Source: Pseudoalteromonas sp.
Lineage (GTDB): Bacteria; Pseudomonadota; Gammaproteobacteria; Enterobacterales; Alteromonadaceae
Reading direction: 5' to 3'
Assembly: GCF_018402495.1 (NCBI RefSeq)
Contig: NZ_JAGYIU010000005.1
Coordinates: 231,001-295,000 of the forward strand
DNA length: 64,000 nt
Shown: in pieces, positions 18,666 to 28,361 of the stretch
Numbering within the stretch: the stretch's first letter is position 1
How the letters are laid out: every line of letters starts with the position of its first letter
Made by a program: the position numbers and the translations under genes
Notes under the pieces: generated by a model
Told to the model about the DNA's origin: nothing
The model's input: the letters and a program-made list of their open reading frames with translations, nothing else
Database searches by the model: none

Positions 18666-19331
18666 TTAAGCGACAACAGGGCGCATTTTATAATATTGAA
18701 TACTACCTAGCTGTGCAGCATTGGTCAGTAAAATCATCACAAAGGTTAAAACATGCGACGTACTTGGGGTTGTCATCGCTAATTCTGCAAATAAACCACA
18801 TACACCGGCTATAAACTGTAGGCTAAAATAACGTGCACTTAAATTGCTAATATCACCGCTACGTAAAGTTTTATACGTTTGTGGCATGACTCTCACAGAA
18901 CTCATAACCAAACCCACAAAGGTTAACCATGTGAGTATTGTTGCAGTATCTAGCTGTGGATTGAATAATAATAAAAATGGCAATAAAGAAAACCCCAGCA
19001 TAGCCACTAACTGCAGGCGCTGTGAACGTTGAGCATTATAACGTGCAAAATAATATAAAATTAAACCACTTAAACATCCCGTTACTATAAAAGGAAGTGC
19101 CATATAATAGCGCTCAAAAAATACGTTATAAATAATAAAGTAGATGCTTTGCGCAACACCAAACGTCATCATCAACAAGGATACACCCGATACACTGCGA
19201 TTTTTTTTAATTTTTTTCAGTAAAGGCAAAAAACTAAAAGTAAGAATAAATACAGATAAAACAGGCAAGTAATGCGCCACAACAACCTCGTTAGTTACAT
19301 AAGTGTTAATGAAAAAAACAAATAAAAACAT
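18666..19331 (-). CDS. PQ-loop (SWEET-like) membrane protein
   Basis: A 221-residue protein with about seven hydrophobic helices. Two PQ-loop-like repeats are visible: FLPLLKKIKKNRSVSGVSL (~35-53) and RVMPQTYKTLRSGDISNLS (~148-166). This pattern is shared by SWEET sugar transporters and lysosomal amino-acid exporters. Transport of a small solute is inferred. No good ribosome site precedes the ATG at 19331. A start nearer the VVVAHYLP segment (~residue 16) is possible. Confidence 0.6.
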   Translation of the reverse strand: MFLFVFFINTYVTNEVVVAHYLPVLSVFILTFSFLPLLKKIKKNRSVSGVSLLMMTFGVAQSIYFIIYNVFFERYYMALPFIVTGCLSGLILYYFARYNAQRSQRLQLVAMLGFSLLPFLLLFNPQLDTATILTWLTFVGLVMSSVRVMPQTYKTLRSGDISNLSARYFSLQFIAGVCGLFAELAMTTPSTSHVLTFVMILLTNAAQLGSIQYYKMRPVVA

Positions 19332-19492
19332 TTTTTAAACAATTGTTTTTAAAGGTTTTATTTTAAGCGCGCATTGTAGGGTTGACTAGGTTTTATACAA
19401 GCTTTAGGCACACTTTCGTTTTTTTAAATGGCAACTTGAGTATACAAAAATCGTTGCTAAAACTTCACAGCGCACCAAACATAAATTGTAAT

Positions 19493-19524
19493 CTAAATAA
19501 CAACTGTTATCATGCGCATATAAT
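19493..19524 (+). promoter_or_regulatory. Promoter with Fur-like operator before PepSY gene
   Basis: The palindrome ATAACA-AC-TGTTAT (19498-19511 region) followed by CAT resembles a degenerate Fur box: 19493-19511 match 11 of 19 consensus bases. A perfect TATAAT lies at 19519-19524, 25 bases before the ATG at 19550. Fur control is plausible because PepSY-membrane genes are often iron-regulated, but another repressor cannot be excluded. Confidence 0.4.
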
Positions 19525-19549
19525 TAAATTAATATACAAGCCTAAAAAA

Positions 19550-20683
19550 ATGAGGAAAACACTATTTAAAGTTCATAGTTGGTTAGCATTAATAGCTATT
19601 ATTCCGTTAATTGTAATCAGCATTACCGGCAGTGTTTTAGTGTTTAAAAGCGAAATAGACGGCTTACTGATGCCTGACAAACACTTTGTGGTACAGCAGC
19701 AAGCTGCTCGCTTACCTATGGACTCATTAATAGATAAAGCCGAAGCAGCCTTTCCTGAGTATGTAGTAGGAAGCTGGGAGCTTTTTAATAACACCACAGC
19801 TGATAGACTTTATTTAGTAAAACGTGGCACTGACGATTGGTATAAGTTGCATTTAAACCAATACACGGGAGAGATTTTATCAGCACCCGTAAGCACAACC
19901 CATTATTTTACCGACTGGTTTTTAGAGCTCCATTACACTTTTTTACTTAACGACTTAAAAAGCTTACCTGGGCAAACTGGCACAGTATTGGGGTTCTTTT
20001 TTGCTCTATTTTTATTAGTTTTAGGTATTACCGGCTTAATTATTTACCGCAAATTTTGGCAGCGATTATTTAGTGTACGCTGGCGTGCAACTTTACAAAT
20101 AGTGCTTAGTGACATCCATAAAATGACTGGCGTGTTAGGCTCGCCTATTCTTATTATTTTAGCTGTTACAGGTGGCTATTTTAATGGCGCTGTGTGGTAT
20201 CACGAAGTAATAGAACACGCAGAAGAAGAGCACCACACTATTACAAATAAATTATATAGTGACGACATCTCTTTTGAGCGCATTCTTAATGATAGCAAGC
20301 TGCAAATACCGACATTTAACACTACTTTTTTAGTTTTCCCACGAGAGCCTGATGAAAATATCACTCTCTTTGGCGAAGTAAATACCAGTAATCCACTTAC
20401 CAGTGAATACGCCAATACCATAACCTACAATAAGCAAACAGGTGAACACATGGCTAATTGGGATATTCGTGAAGTCGGTGTTGGTTGGCAAGTAATAGAC
20501 AGCTTTAGAAAACTACACTTTGGTTATTTTGCAGGGCTTGCCAGTAAAATACTGTGGTGTATTGTTGGCCTAAGCCCCGTATGGCTTGCAGGCACTGGAT
20601 TTTATTTATGGGTTACCCGCCGCAAACGTAAAAAGCATTCACAAAAAAATCGTGTCATGCAACGTAGAAATATTAACGCTTGA
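19550..20683 (+). CDS. PepSY-associated transmembrane protein (PiuB/reductase-like)
   Basis: A 377-residue inner-membrane protein beginning MRKTLFKVHSWLALIA. The longer frame from 19382 would add 56 uncharged residues and run through the promoter, so the ATG at 19550 is preferred. The four helices sit at ~10-35, ~145-170, ~190-215 and ~345-370, with periplasmic PepSY regions between. The conserved HSWLAL, DIHKMTG and LHFGYF histidines fit the PepSY_TM family, some members of which are ferric-siderophore reductases. Iron-related reduction is an inference supported by the candidate Fur-like operator. A lipoprotein gene follows 48 bases downstream. Confidence 0.8.
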   Translation: MRKTLFKVHSWLALIAIIPLIVISITGSVLVFKSEIDGLLMPDKHFVVQQQAARLPMDSLIDKAEAAFPEYVVGSWELFNNTTADRLYLVKRGTDDWYKLHLNQYTGEILSAPVSTTHYFTDWFLELHYTFLLNDLKSLPGQTGTVLGFFFALFLLVLGITGLIIYRKFWQRLFSVRWRATLQIVLSDIHKMTGVLGSPILIILAVTGGYFNGAVWYHEVIEHAEEEHHTITNKLYSDDISFERILNDSKLQIPTFNTTFLVFPREPDENITLFGEVNTSNPLTSEYANTITYNKQTGEHMANWDIREVGVGWQVIDSFRKLHFGYFAGLASKILWCIVGLSPVWLAGTGFYLWVTRRKRKKHSQKNRVMQRRNINA

Positions 20684-20731
20684 TAAAACACTGACTCCAT
20701 TGTAGGGTTACATCAACAAAGGAGTGTATTC

Positions 20732-21895
20732 ATGAATACTGCCAAGTTATTAACAATTGTTATTTTTTTATTTATTACGGGTTGTGCCAACACTACCCAC
20801 CAGGAGGCTGAGCGCCCTCAGTTAACAAACTTAATCAATAATGAGTTATTTTCAAAGCAAACAACACCCTCCGAGGAGGCGATATTTTCTCTGCCAGAAG
20901 CTGAAAAAAAGCACTTCTTAGCTTTTTTTGTAAAACAGCAAACAAACAATATTAGAACAGATCGTATCGTATATAACTACTTAGAAAGGCACTTCTCAAA
21001 TTTCACATACGATGAAGACACGCACTCAGCATCTCAAGCAGTAGCCCTTGGGCAAGGTAATTGCATTAGTCTTGCTGTTCTTACGCAAAGCTATGCACAA
21101 ATACTAGGCCTTGAAACCAGCTTTCAAGAAATGACTAGTGAGCCAGTATATTCTAAAGCTGACAATATAGTCTATGTTGCAAATCATTTTAGAACGATGA
21201 TTTATACTCCGAAAGACGAACTCCCTGAGAAAGATCTGAATATTATTAGTTTTTCACGCCCAGGAACATTAATAGATTACTTTCCTACTAGAGGTAGTGT
21301 GTACTCTGATAACGCTGATTATAATGATCTCCTCTCTAAGTTTTATAGTAATTTAGCTGCTGATGCGCTGGAAAATAACCAGCTTGATCTTGCATATTCA
21401 CTTATTATACAAGCAAATAAATATACGCCTTATGACTCTGAGCTATTTAATATGGCTGGCGTTTTACACCGTCGAGCAGGTGACTTAAAAAGTGCACAAC
21501 TTATTTATCAAACAGCTTTAGATAACAAGTTTGTTAGTATAAATTTACTCAGTAACTATCTTGTTTTAGCTAAACAACTTGGTAATACACAGCTTACTGA
21601 ACAGTTAACAAGTGAACTCGCGCATGTAGAAAAGAATCCCTTTGAGCTTTTAGTTATTGCAAAGAATGACCTAGAAATAGGACAAATCAATACCGCTACA
21701 AAGCACATTGAACAAGCCATAACAAAAGCCCCCTATATTGCAGAGCTTTACTTAGAGCTAGCAAAGATAAACCATCAAAAAGGAAATACCCAGAAAACAC
21801 AAGTGTTACTTGAAAAAGCAATTAAGCTTGAACGAAATAAACAAAGGCTTAACCTTTATCAAGCTAAGTTACTATCCTTAAGAGGTAATGAGTGA
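20732..21895 (+). CDS. Lipoprotein with transglutaminase-like and TPR regions
   Basis: A 387-residue protein with lipobox FITGC (Cys ~18). Residues ~80-170 contain [21 protein letters not shown], where the Cys in GNC and the following fold resemble a transglutaminase-like cysteine domain. A later His lies in VANHFRTM. Residues ~205-385 are helical repeats of TPR type ([45 protein letters not shown]). It is probably a periplasmic or outer-membrane scaffold with a peptidase- or amidase-like domain. GGAG precedes the ATG. It may be cotranscribed with the PepSY gene. Confidence 0.7.
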   Translation: MNTAKLLTIVIFLFITGCANTTHQEAERPQLTNLINNELFSKQTTPSEEAIFSLPEAEKKHFLAFFVKQQTNNIRTDRIVYNYLERHFSNFTYDEDTHSASQAVALGQGNCISLAVLTQSYAQILGLETSFQEMTSEPVYSKADNIVYVANHFRTMIYTPKDELPEKDLNIISFSRPGTLIDYFPTRGSVYSDNADYNDLLSKFYSNLAADALENNQLDLAYSLIIQANKYTPYDSELFNMAGVLHRRAGDLKSAQLIYQTALDNKFVSINLLSNYLVLAKQLGNTQLTEQLTSELAHVEKNPFELLVIAKNDLEIGQINTATKHIEQAITKAPYIAELYLELAKINHQKGNTQKTQVLLEKAIKLERNKQRLNLYQAKLLSLRGNE

Positions 21896-21909
21896 TCTAG
21901 CTAAATAAC

Positions 21910-21947
21910 CTGAGTTATGAGTATTACCCCTTATAATCATAACTCAG
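21910..21947. terminator. 11-base inverted repeat between convergent genes
   Basis: CTGAGTTATGA and TCATAACTCAG pair perfectly around a 16-base loop in the gap between the lipoprotein and the leftward protease gene. There is no T run, so it is at best a weak bidirectional terminator. Confidence 0.4.
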
Positions 21948-21960
21948 ACTAAATAAACTT

Positions 21961-24777
21961 TTATAGTGAATAGTAAAAGCTTAACCACGCGTGCATTTCA
22001 TCTTCAAAACTGTCGCCTTCAACACGCGACAGTCCTAGGTCAATATTAAGGTCGTTAACGCCCGCAGGCCCCATATCAAAGCTAAAGTTACCTTGGTACT
22101 TTAAACCATAACTTTGCGCGTATACGCGACTATCTAATTGATGTTGCTTGTAATAAAGCCATGGCATGCCTTGTGCCCAACTAATACCGCCACCATAACC
22201 TTTATAGCGTTCCGCCGTTGCACTATAAAAAGGCAGTTCAGCAGCAAAAACAAATTCACTGCTTTGTTGCTGATTAATCAAGTTTGAACTAAATCCACCT
22301 AAGGCTAAGCTATTGTCGTCTCTTTGCTTTTGTTCAAAATTAACAAAGACGGGTATATTAAACGCTTTACCCAATAGTTTTGTTTCAAGATCATAGCCTT
22401 GCCAATGGCTATTTTTATTACTTCCATCGTAAACACTGGCATAAATACGCTGCCCTATCGCAAATGCTTGGCGGTCATGTTGCCAGCTTTGAGCGATACT
22501 TAATCGCGTCCATTTTTTATGGCTGTGTGTAAAGTCTGTATAGTTATAGGCAAGCTCTGGGGTTAACTTTAATTGGCCAAATTTAAGCGGATAACTCATT
22601 GCAGCAAACCCACCACGCGCATCAATATCGGCATTTAAGCTAGACTGATATTGTTTTGAGGCATCTAAGCTATAATCAAATAACACAAACTTAAATTTTG
22701 TATTTAGCGCATTGTATTTTGCTTGTGCAAACCCTCCATGTAAGGCGTCTTCATGCAAATCAATATTATAACCCGCTTGTAAATCTAACTGCTTTAATAG
22801 GTCGCTACTTTTTATACCTACACTTAACAAACTGGTTGACGCTGAAGAATATTGAGCCCCTAGTGCAAATGTTGCTTGCTGATCAAGTATCGCGTAATCG
22901 CTTTGCTCTACTACCTCATCGGTATATATTTGCGCCGGTGGCAGGGTATGCTTATTTACCATTAACAGTGGTGCTTTACTCGTTTTGGCAAGTTCAGTCA
23001 CAACTGTCTTATTTATCGCTTTTGGCAATACCTTTACATCTGGGCCCTCGGCACTAATGCTGAAGTAAAGCAATGTGCCCTCTTTTGTTTCAAGTGGGTG
23101 GGCAACCGCTTCTTGCCCATCAGTTAAGCGTGTGAGGGTGTTATTTTTTATATGGTAGTTATAAATATCAGTCTTATTATTTAAACCAGCGACAAAATAA
23201 ATTGACTCCCCGTTTTGACTAAAACTCGGCTGACTTAAATACTGATACCCGTTAGGCATAGGGATTGACTGCCTAACATCACCATCTAAATCTTGTATAT
23301 ACAATTGCCAGTTTTCGTTTAACGACGTTGATAAATAAGCTAATGTTGTTTCATCGGGGCTAAGCACTGGGTAGTCATAAGTGGTTTTTAAACTTTTGGA
23401 GAATAATGGCGTTATACTTTGCGTATTAAGGTTAACTTTAACCAATTCAGAGTAGCCATTTCTTATTTGCTCCCCATAAAGCGTTTCACCGTCACGGGTA
23501 ACACTAAAACGACGAATCCCCGCAAGTTTAGTCATTTGCTCAACGCTGCCGGTATCGGTGTTGTAGCTAAAAATGTCAGATACCTTGTTATACATGCCCG
23601 ACTCTTCACTGCTATAGGCATTAAAGAAAAGCGTGTGGTTGTTTACCCACTGCGGATTGGCAATACCAGCGCGGTTTATTTGGTTTAATACTTGTTTTTG
23701 CTCGCGTTTAAACACACTAGGCGCGGTATCAGGAATATCTTCAGCGTCATCTTCAAGTAGTTGCTTTTGCGCCTTGGTAAATTGCGCTTGTGCTTTAGTG
23801 TTCTGCTCGGTGCTATAAATTATGAGCTTAGTATTACTCTTTTTATCTCGCTCAACTATCGCAATTTTGCTGCCGTCGATTGAAAGTGCAGGGTTGCTGG
23901 CATATAAATCAAGTTTAAGCCACAGCTTACTATTAAGTGGTGATTCGGTTTGCTCTTGCTGCATGGCTTTATAGGTATATTCTGCAATAAAGCGACGATA
24001 CAATTTGGCAGCACTTTGCCCAAATACACCAGAAAATGCCTCGTCAAAATCTCGAGACTTAACTGCTCGCATACGAACCCATACATTATCAACTAGCTGC
24101 TCTGAGTAATTTTGCTCTAGCCAATGTAAAAAGCGGCTCCCCATTAAATACGCCATGGAGCCTGCCATAAAGCCCTCTCCACTATTTAGTTGTGCATAGG
24201 TAGGCAACGCACCTTGCTGAGCAAACTCCCTGAGTATTGACTCAGAATAGTTATCAAATAAGCGTCCACGCCCTGTCATTTTAGATTCGATTAAAGTGGC
24301 ATAGCCTTCAGCAACCCAGCGCGGTGTATCACTATAGGTTAAATCGTAAAGATCCCATACCCCGCGAATCTTTTGCTGCCACTCGCTGCGGGTAGGTTGC
24401 GCTAAATGAACTAAATGAATGTATTCGTGTAGCACCAATAATTGCTGCCAGCCTGGTGAATTTGAAATTACGGTATCCGATTGCGGCGGCGTGGTAAAAA
24501 GCGCCATAACAGGGTTATTAGAGGTCGGTAAGGCAAAACCATTGGCTGCATTTAGTGGATCAAACACCACCACATCAACGATTTTATCAAGCGCACGATT
24601 TTGCTGCTCCAACACCTTAGTGCGAACTATCTCCAGCTCTAGCGCCGTCGATTTGGCAAAATCAGTATGCTCAGCACTAAAGTGCACATTAAAATGCGCA
24701 GTATGAATGGTTTGCCAATTAGCAGCAAAGCTAGGTGCAGCCAGTAACAAGGCTGATGCAATGAGTGACTTTTTCAC
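21961..24777 (-). CDS. Exported gluzincin-like metalloprotease with propeller and C-terminal barrel
   Basis: A 938-residue protein. The signal peptide covers residues 1-19. Zinc motif HEYIH (117-121) plus downstream Glu157 in WVAEGYAT form a gluzincin-type site in an M1-like domain. Residues ~290-620 contain TolB-like propeller blades (ALSIDGSKIAIVER, VLSPDETTLAYLS, PSFSQNGESIYFVAG). From ~640 the sequence becomes alternating strands (YSSASTSLLSVGIK to AWLSFYYSL) and ends in an aromatic-rich strand, which looks like an outer-membrane barrel. It probably anchors a protease to the outer membrane. The substrate is unknown. Confidence 0.7.
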   Translation of the reverse strand: MKKSLIASALLLAAPSFAANWQTIHTAHFNVHFSAEHTDFAKSTALELEIVRTKVLEQQNRALDKIVDVVVFDPLNAANGFALPTSNNPVMALFTTPPQSDTVISNSPGWQQLLVLHEYIHLVHLAQPTRSEWQQKIRGVWDLYDLTYSDTPRWVAEGYATLIESKMTGRGRLFDNYSESILREFAQQGALPTYAQLNSGEGFMAGSMAYLMGSRFLHWLEQNYSEQLVDNVWVRMRAVKSRDFDEAFSGVFGQSAAKLYRRFIAEYTYKAMQQEQTESPLNSKLWLKLDLYASNPALSIDGSKIAIVERDKKSNTKLIIYSTEQNTKAQAQFTKAQKQLLEDDAEDIPDTAPSVFKREQKQVLNQINRAGIANPQWVNNHTLFFNAYSSEESGMYNKVSDIFSYNTDTGSVEQMTKLAGIRRFSVTRDGETLYGEQIRNGYSELVKVNLNTQSITPLFSKSLKTTYDYPVLSPDETTLAYLSTSLNENWQLYIQDLDGDVRQSIPMPNGYQYLSQPSFSQNGESIYFVAGLNNKTDIYNYHIKNNTLTRLTDGQEAVAHPLETKEGTLLYFSISAEGPDVKVLPKAINKTVVTELAKTSKAPLLMVNKHTLPPAQIYTDEVVEQSDYAILDQQATFALGAQYSSASTSLLSVGIKSSDLLKQLDLQAGYNIDLHEDALHGGFAQAKYNALNTKFKFVLFDYSLDASKQYQSSLNADIDARGGFAAMSYPLKFGQLKLTPELAYNYTDFTHSHKKWTRLSIAQSWQHDRQAFAIGQRIYASVYDGSNKNSHWQGYDLETKLLGKAFNIPVFVNFEQKQRDDNSLALGGFSSNLINQQQSSEFVFAAELPFYSATAERYKGYGGGISWAQGMPWLYYKQHQLDSRVYAQSYGLKYQGNFSFDMGPAGVNDLNIDLGLSRVEGDSFEDEMHAWLSFYYSL

Positions 24778-24929
24778 AATAATCCTTTAGATAGCGTCTT
24801 TAATAATGCTCAGAGTATTATTAAACTAACTGATTTTATAGTAAAAAAGTGTAATAAAGCATGTGCAAATGTGTATTTACACCTACTTTATTATTTAACC
24901 TGAGCCATGGTTATTTACAACAGGGGAAG

Positions 24930-26480
24930 TTACATCCAACTACGGGGGTCTGACTCGGCCTGCATAAGAGTAAAATCGATTATAAAGTCAGCATCGTGCT
25001 GTTTTAAATAAGGAACAAACGCACCGCCCGCCGCAAGCTGTATATATACACTCTTTAAACCAGAACGACGCATAAAGTAAGTGCTCACCCCACGGGCGCT
25101 TTGTGCTTTATAAAGCTCAAATACCCGGTAATGCACGCCTATCATACCTTTGCGAACCACCATATAAAAACGCCCATCTTGCTGATGAAGGTAGTAGCCA
25201 TAACGTATATAAGATAAAAACACTAACGTGGCTAACAGTAAAAATAACGCTAATGAAATTAATACATTAAGCTGCATAAAGTGCATTAAAAATCCTGAAG
25301 CAACACTTGGTAGCAAAGCATAAAACACCATATTTTTATATAGTAGTGCCCACTCTACCTTTTTAAATGCCAGCTTTTTACTATTAAACCACGGATATAT
25401 CCACTGACATACGCCATCTACCTGTTCCTGCGTGAGCACAGGTAGCACTAAGGTTTGTTTATTCTTTTTCGCCATGCTTGCAGTACCGCCGCTGCTGGCT
25501 TGCAAACATTCAACAGTAAAGCGTTGTAACAGCCTTGCAACGAGGTTTTGCTTAATAACAATTGACTGCACTTTGTCCAAGCTCATTGATAATTGATGGC
25601 GTTCTAACAACCCTGCAATGCGCTTAAATTTTTTATTTTTAAAATAAAGCTGATAATTATAAAAGCGAATGAGCGACATAGTGACCGATAAAAACACCGC
25701 AATAAAAACTAAAGCAATGATGAGAGTAATCACCGCAAATACTGCCGCATTGGCAACCATACCTAGCTCTTGCTGATAAAAACCTTCTATTTTTGTTATA
25801 AATTGCTGCTCTAAAAAGTCGATAGCCACATTCATAAAAGGAGCGATAGCCGCAAGCGCCAAAATGGCCATGTTCGACATTAAACCAAACTTAGCTATTT
25901 CTTTATTTGGAATGAATAAACTATTTTCACTCTGCTCTTCAATGTGAGATTGCGCTGTATCAGCCACCTCAGCTGATGGTTGTTGCTGCGCTTTATAAGC
26001 AAAAACGTGTTTACGCATCTGCTGCGCATAATCTTTGGTTACCCCTGGCAATACAGCCTCTTGCGCAACGCTGCCTGCAGCATCAAAAATACAATTTACC
26101 AACCCCATGGGAGTAAAGTAAAAGGGTTCTGCTATGTTTACATTTTGCACCCGAGAAAACTTTAAAGTGAGCCGCTCTTTTTTAAACACGCCTTTATTTA
26201 ATAAAATTTCATGCTCGTCAGTAATACAAAAACGAAAGCTGCGATAATACAAAAAACAATAAATAAACAGCGAAACCAAGGCAACCACAAGCGCAACTTG
26301 CCCCCAAAATAGTTTGTTTTCGACTTGAGTAACAAACACCACCAACACAGGCAATAAGTTAAATAAGCCATCTTTTATAAAGCGCACACTAAAATACATT
26401 ACAAAATAAACCAGCGCCCAGGGTGATACTTTTTGCCAATTAAGTGATGGAGAAGTTATTTGCTCGGCATCAAGATTCAC
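24930..26480 (-). CDS. bPH2-domain membrane protein (YdbT-like)
   Basis: A 516-residue inner-membrane protein with paired hydrophobic helices near residues 20-70, 200-265 and 385-435. Each pair is followed by a bacterial PH (DUF304) module; the repeated core is recognisable as F-ITDEHEILLNKGVFKKERLTLKFSRVQ-like sequence. It overlaps the upstream 177-residue PH gene by 11 bases, so translation is probably coupled. This is the YdbS/YdbT pair layout known from Bacillus, where it affects sensitivity to some bacteriocins. The exact function here is unknown. Confidence 0.8.
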   Translation of the reverse strand: MNLDAEQITSPSLNWQKVSPWALVYFVMYFSVRFIKDGLFNLLPVLVVFVTQVENKLFWGQVALVVALVSLFIYCFLYYRSFRFCITDEHEILLNKGVFKKERLTLKFSRVQNVNIAEPFYFTPMGLVNCIFDAAGSVAQEAVLPGVTKDYAQQMRKHVFAYKAQQQPSAEVADTAQSHIEEQSENSLFIPNKEIAKFGLMSNMAILALAAIAPFMNVAIDFLEQQFITKIEGFYQQELGMVANAAVFAVITLIIALVFIAVFLSVTMSLIRFYNYQLYFKNKKFKRIAGLLERHQLSMSLDKVQSIVIKQNLVARLLQRFTVECLQASSGGTASMAKKNKQTLVLPVLTQEQVDGVCQWIYPWFNSKKLAFKKVEWALLYKNMVFYALLPSVASGFLMHFMQLNVLISLALFLLLATLVFLSYIRYGYYLHQQDGRFYMVVRKGMIGVHYRVFELYKAQSARGVSTYFMRRSGLKSVYIQLAAGGAFVPYLKQHDADFIIDFTLMQAESDPRSWM

Positions 26481-27003
26481 TCGCTAATACCTCACTGCTT
26501 GTTTCATCATGACGATAGCTTTGCACAAACTGGCGAATATTTTTGCATTTTTCGTGGGTCAGGCCACTCATCTGCAGATCGGCACTCATGCCACCCGCAC
26601 TATAAAGCCTTAAGCTGGCTAGCCCCAGCTTGCGCTCTATTGGTCCTCGATGTATTTCAATATGCTGCACGCGCGCCAGCGGCAAAATAGTCACCTGCTG
26701 CCAAATAATGCCTTTTTTAAACGCGATATCGTGGGTACGCAGTGCGCTACCTTGTAATTTTATGCTGAACACGCTGTAAAGCATACAAAGTAAAATTAAT
26801 AGCGGAACAGCAACCAATAAGTAACCTTGCGCCATAGCAGCAAAGTCGGGGTTAAAATAACAAACAGCGGTTAAAACTAAGCTAAAAGGAATGAAAAATA
26901 ACAACCAATTTAATTGTGCATGCAATAACGCTTTATCGGCAAGCGGTTCAAACACAATACTTTTGTGTTGAGGTAGGTCGGTTATTTGTTGATTAGTAAA
27001 CAC
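26470..27003 (-). CDS. bPH2-domain membrane protein (YdbS-like)
   Basis: A 177-residue protein with two helices (~30-50 and ~55-75) and one PH module: DIAFKKGIIWQQVTILPLARVQHIEIHRGPIERKLGLASL is split over residues ~90-130, ending in a GLTHEKCKNIRQFV helix. It is the small partner of the adjacent YdbT-like protein and is first in the operon. Its position 32 bases after the mutarotase gene on the same strand suggests a three-gene transcript. Confidence 0.82.
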   Translation of the reverse strand: MFTNQQITDLPQHKSIVFEPLADKALLHAQLNWLLFFIPFSLVLTAVCYFNPDFAAMAQGYLLVAVPLLILLCMLYSVFSIKLQGSALRTHDIAFKKGIIWQQVTILPLARVQHIEIHRGPIERKLGLASLRLYSAGGMSADLQMSGLTHEKCKNIRQFVQSYRHDETSSEVLASES

Positions 27004-27035
27004 ACTTTACTCCATTACGCATATTTTTAGCTGGC

Positions 27036-27890
27036 TTAACCAAGCCACTTTATTGTTGTAACCAGCGTATGGCTTTGCTTTGGCTCAAGCGTAACCGCAT
27101 CTTCAAGTACATTGGCAGCCTCTAGGCATAACATGGTTTGATAGTCATCATCGGCAAAATTTGACAGCCGTTTTGACTTTTCAATCCAAGGGTTCCATAG
27201 CACACACGAACGTGAGTTTTCTCTGCTGACGCTAATTATCCCTTGGGGTGTTTCAATGGTTTGTACCGCAGCAGCTTGGGTATAAACCATATCTGTTTCA
27301 CGGGTAAACTCGACTACGCCATCTTGCTTAAAAGGCCCTTGATCAAACTCAATATATTGCGCACCTTGTAGCCCTGCCACTCGCGTATTATGTATATCTG
27401 CTATTGGCAGGTAAGTATGTAACGCCTGTGTATAGCTAAATGGCGTATTACCTAAATTACAAGTAGTTAAGCGCACCTCTAACTGCTCAGATAAAATAAA
27501 TTCAACCCGTAAAGAGGATTGATATGGCCAAAAAGTAGGGTTTACTTGTCTCATTGGTAACTTAAGACTCACCGTTACATTGCTGTCGCTCTCGTTAACT
27601 TCATCTGCTTGCCATACCAGCGTGCGTGCAAAGCCATGCGCCGGAAATTCATTATTATCGTGTTGCCCAAACCACGGCCAGCAAATAGGAATCCCGCCGC
27701 GAATACTTTTTCCCTCAGTAAACGTCTCATCCCCAGATACCCACAATAATGGTAATTTATCTTTGGGTGTAAACTCAGTTATTTGTCCACCTTGTAAGAA
27801 TATTTTCGCCTTACATTGGTGACTATTAATACTCATAAATTCTAAACCGCTATCTGTACGCTCAATACATACTGAGGGTGATAATTGCAT
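27036..27890 (-). CDS. yeaD: D-hexose-6-phosphate mutarotase (YeaD family)
   Basis: A 284-residue aldose-1-epimerase-like protein. It shows GGQITEF, IRGGIPICWPWFG, catalytic-type His in FPAHGFART, a second His in ALHTYLPI and Glu in CLEAANV. It interconverts anomers of glucose-6-phosphate-type sugars in the cytoplasm. The frame opens with a GTG five codons upstream, but that codon lies immediately before AAAGGA, which is the ribosome site for the ATG chosen here. It lies upstream of the PH-domain pair on the same strand. Confidence 0.88.
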   Translation of the reverse strand: MQLSPSVCIERTDSGLEFMSINSHQCKAKIFLQGGQITEFTPKDKLPLLWVSGDETFTEGKSIRGGIPICWPWFGQHDNNEFPAHGFARTLVWQADEVNESDSNVTVSLKLPMRQVNPTFWPYQSSLRVEFILSEQLEVRLTTCNLGNTPFSYTQALHTYLPIADIHNTRVAGLQGAQYIEFDQGPFKQDGVVEFTRETDMVYTQAAAVQTIETPQGIISVSRENSRSCVLWNPWIEKSKRLSNFADDDYQTMLCLEAANVLEDAVTLEPKQSHTLVTTIKWLG

Positions 27891-28361
27891 TTTATTTCCT
27901 TTCACACTAAGACTAATTTTTAGTACTTAACCTAAACTCGGATTAAGATATTTACTATTGCACTATATTGATATTTATGATTTTTCTCTAACCAGATACT
28001 TTTAGCTTATGCAACGCAGTTAACGCTGATAATAACGGCTTGAAATAGATTTATTATCAATAGTTCAGGTAACTTACTATACAAACAATAAAGCATGCTT
28101 AAAACATAAGCTACATACAATAGTTATTTAGTTACTCTATTTTTTATTAACTCAAGTCAAAAACTAGGCGCTCTTTTAAGGCTGTGTATTGCGTATTGCT
28201 TTGGCACTATTCAAAGTGCGTAATCTTAGCAAATAGTATTTAAATTACCGCTAAAACCAATAACAACATGGTTAAATACTACATATAATTTGAATTCAAT
28301 TTATTTGATGTGTAACATTTCATGAATACGGCAAATCATTCGCCCTCCATGAGATAATCAA
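27891..28361. other. 471-base non-coding region upstream of yeaD and marR genes
   Basis: AT-rich divergent promoter region without a credible open frame. The perfect palindrome TTGAATTCAA at 28290-28299, 62 bases before the MarR-type start, is a candidate autoregulatory operator. No terminator or RNA structure stands out in the rest. Confidence 0.5.

Noticed and set aside
19382..19549. Longer start for the PepSY gene
   Set aside because: The added segment contains the promoter and does not look like a family N-terminus.
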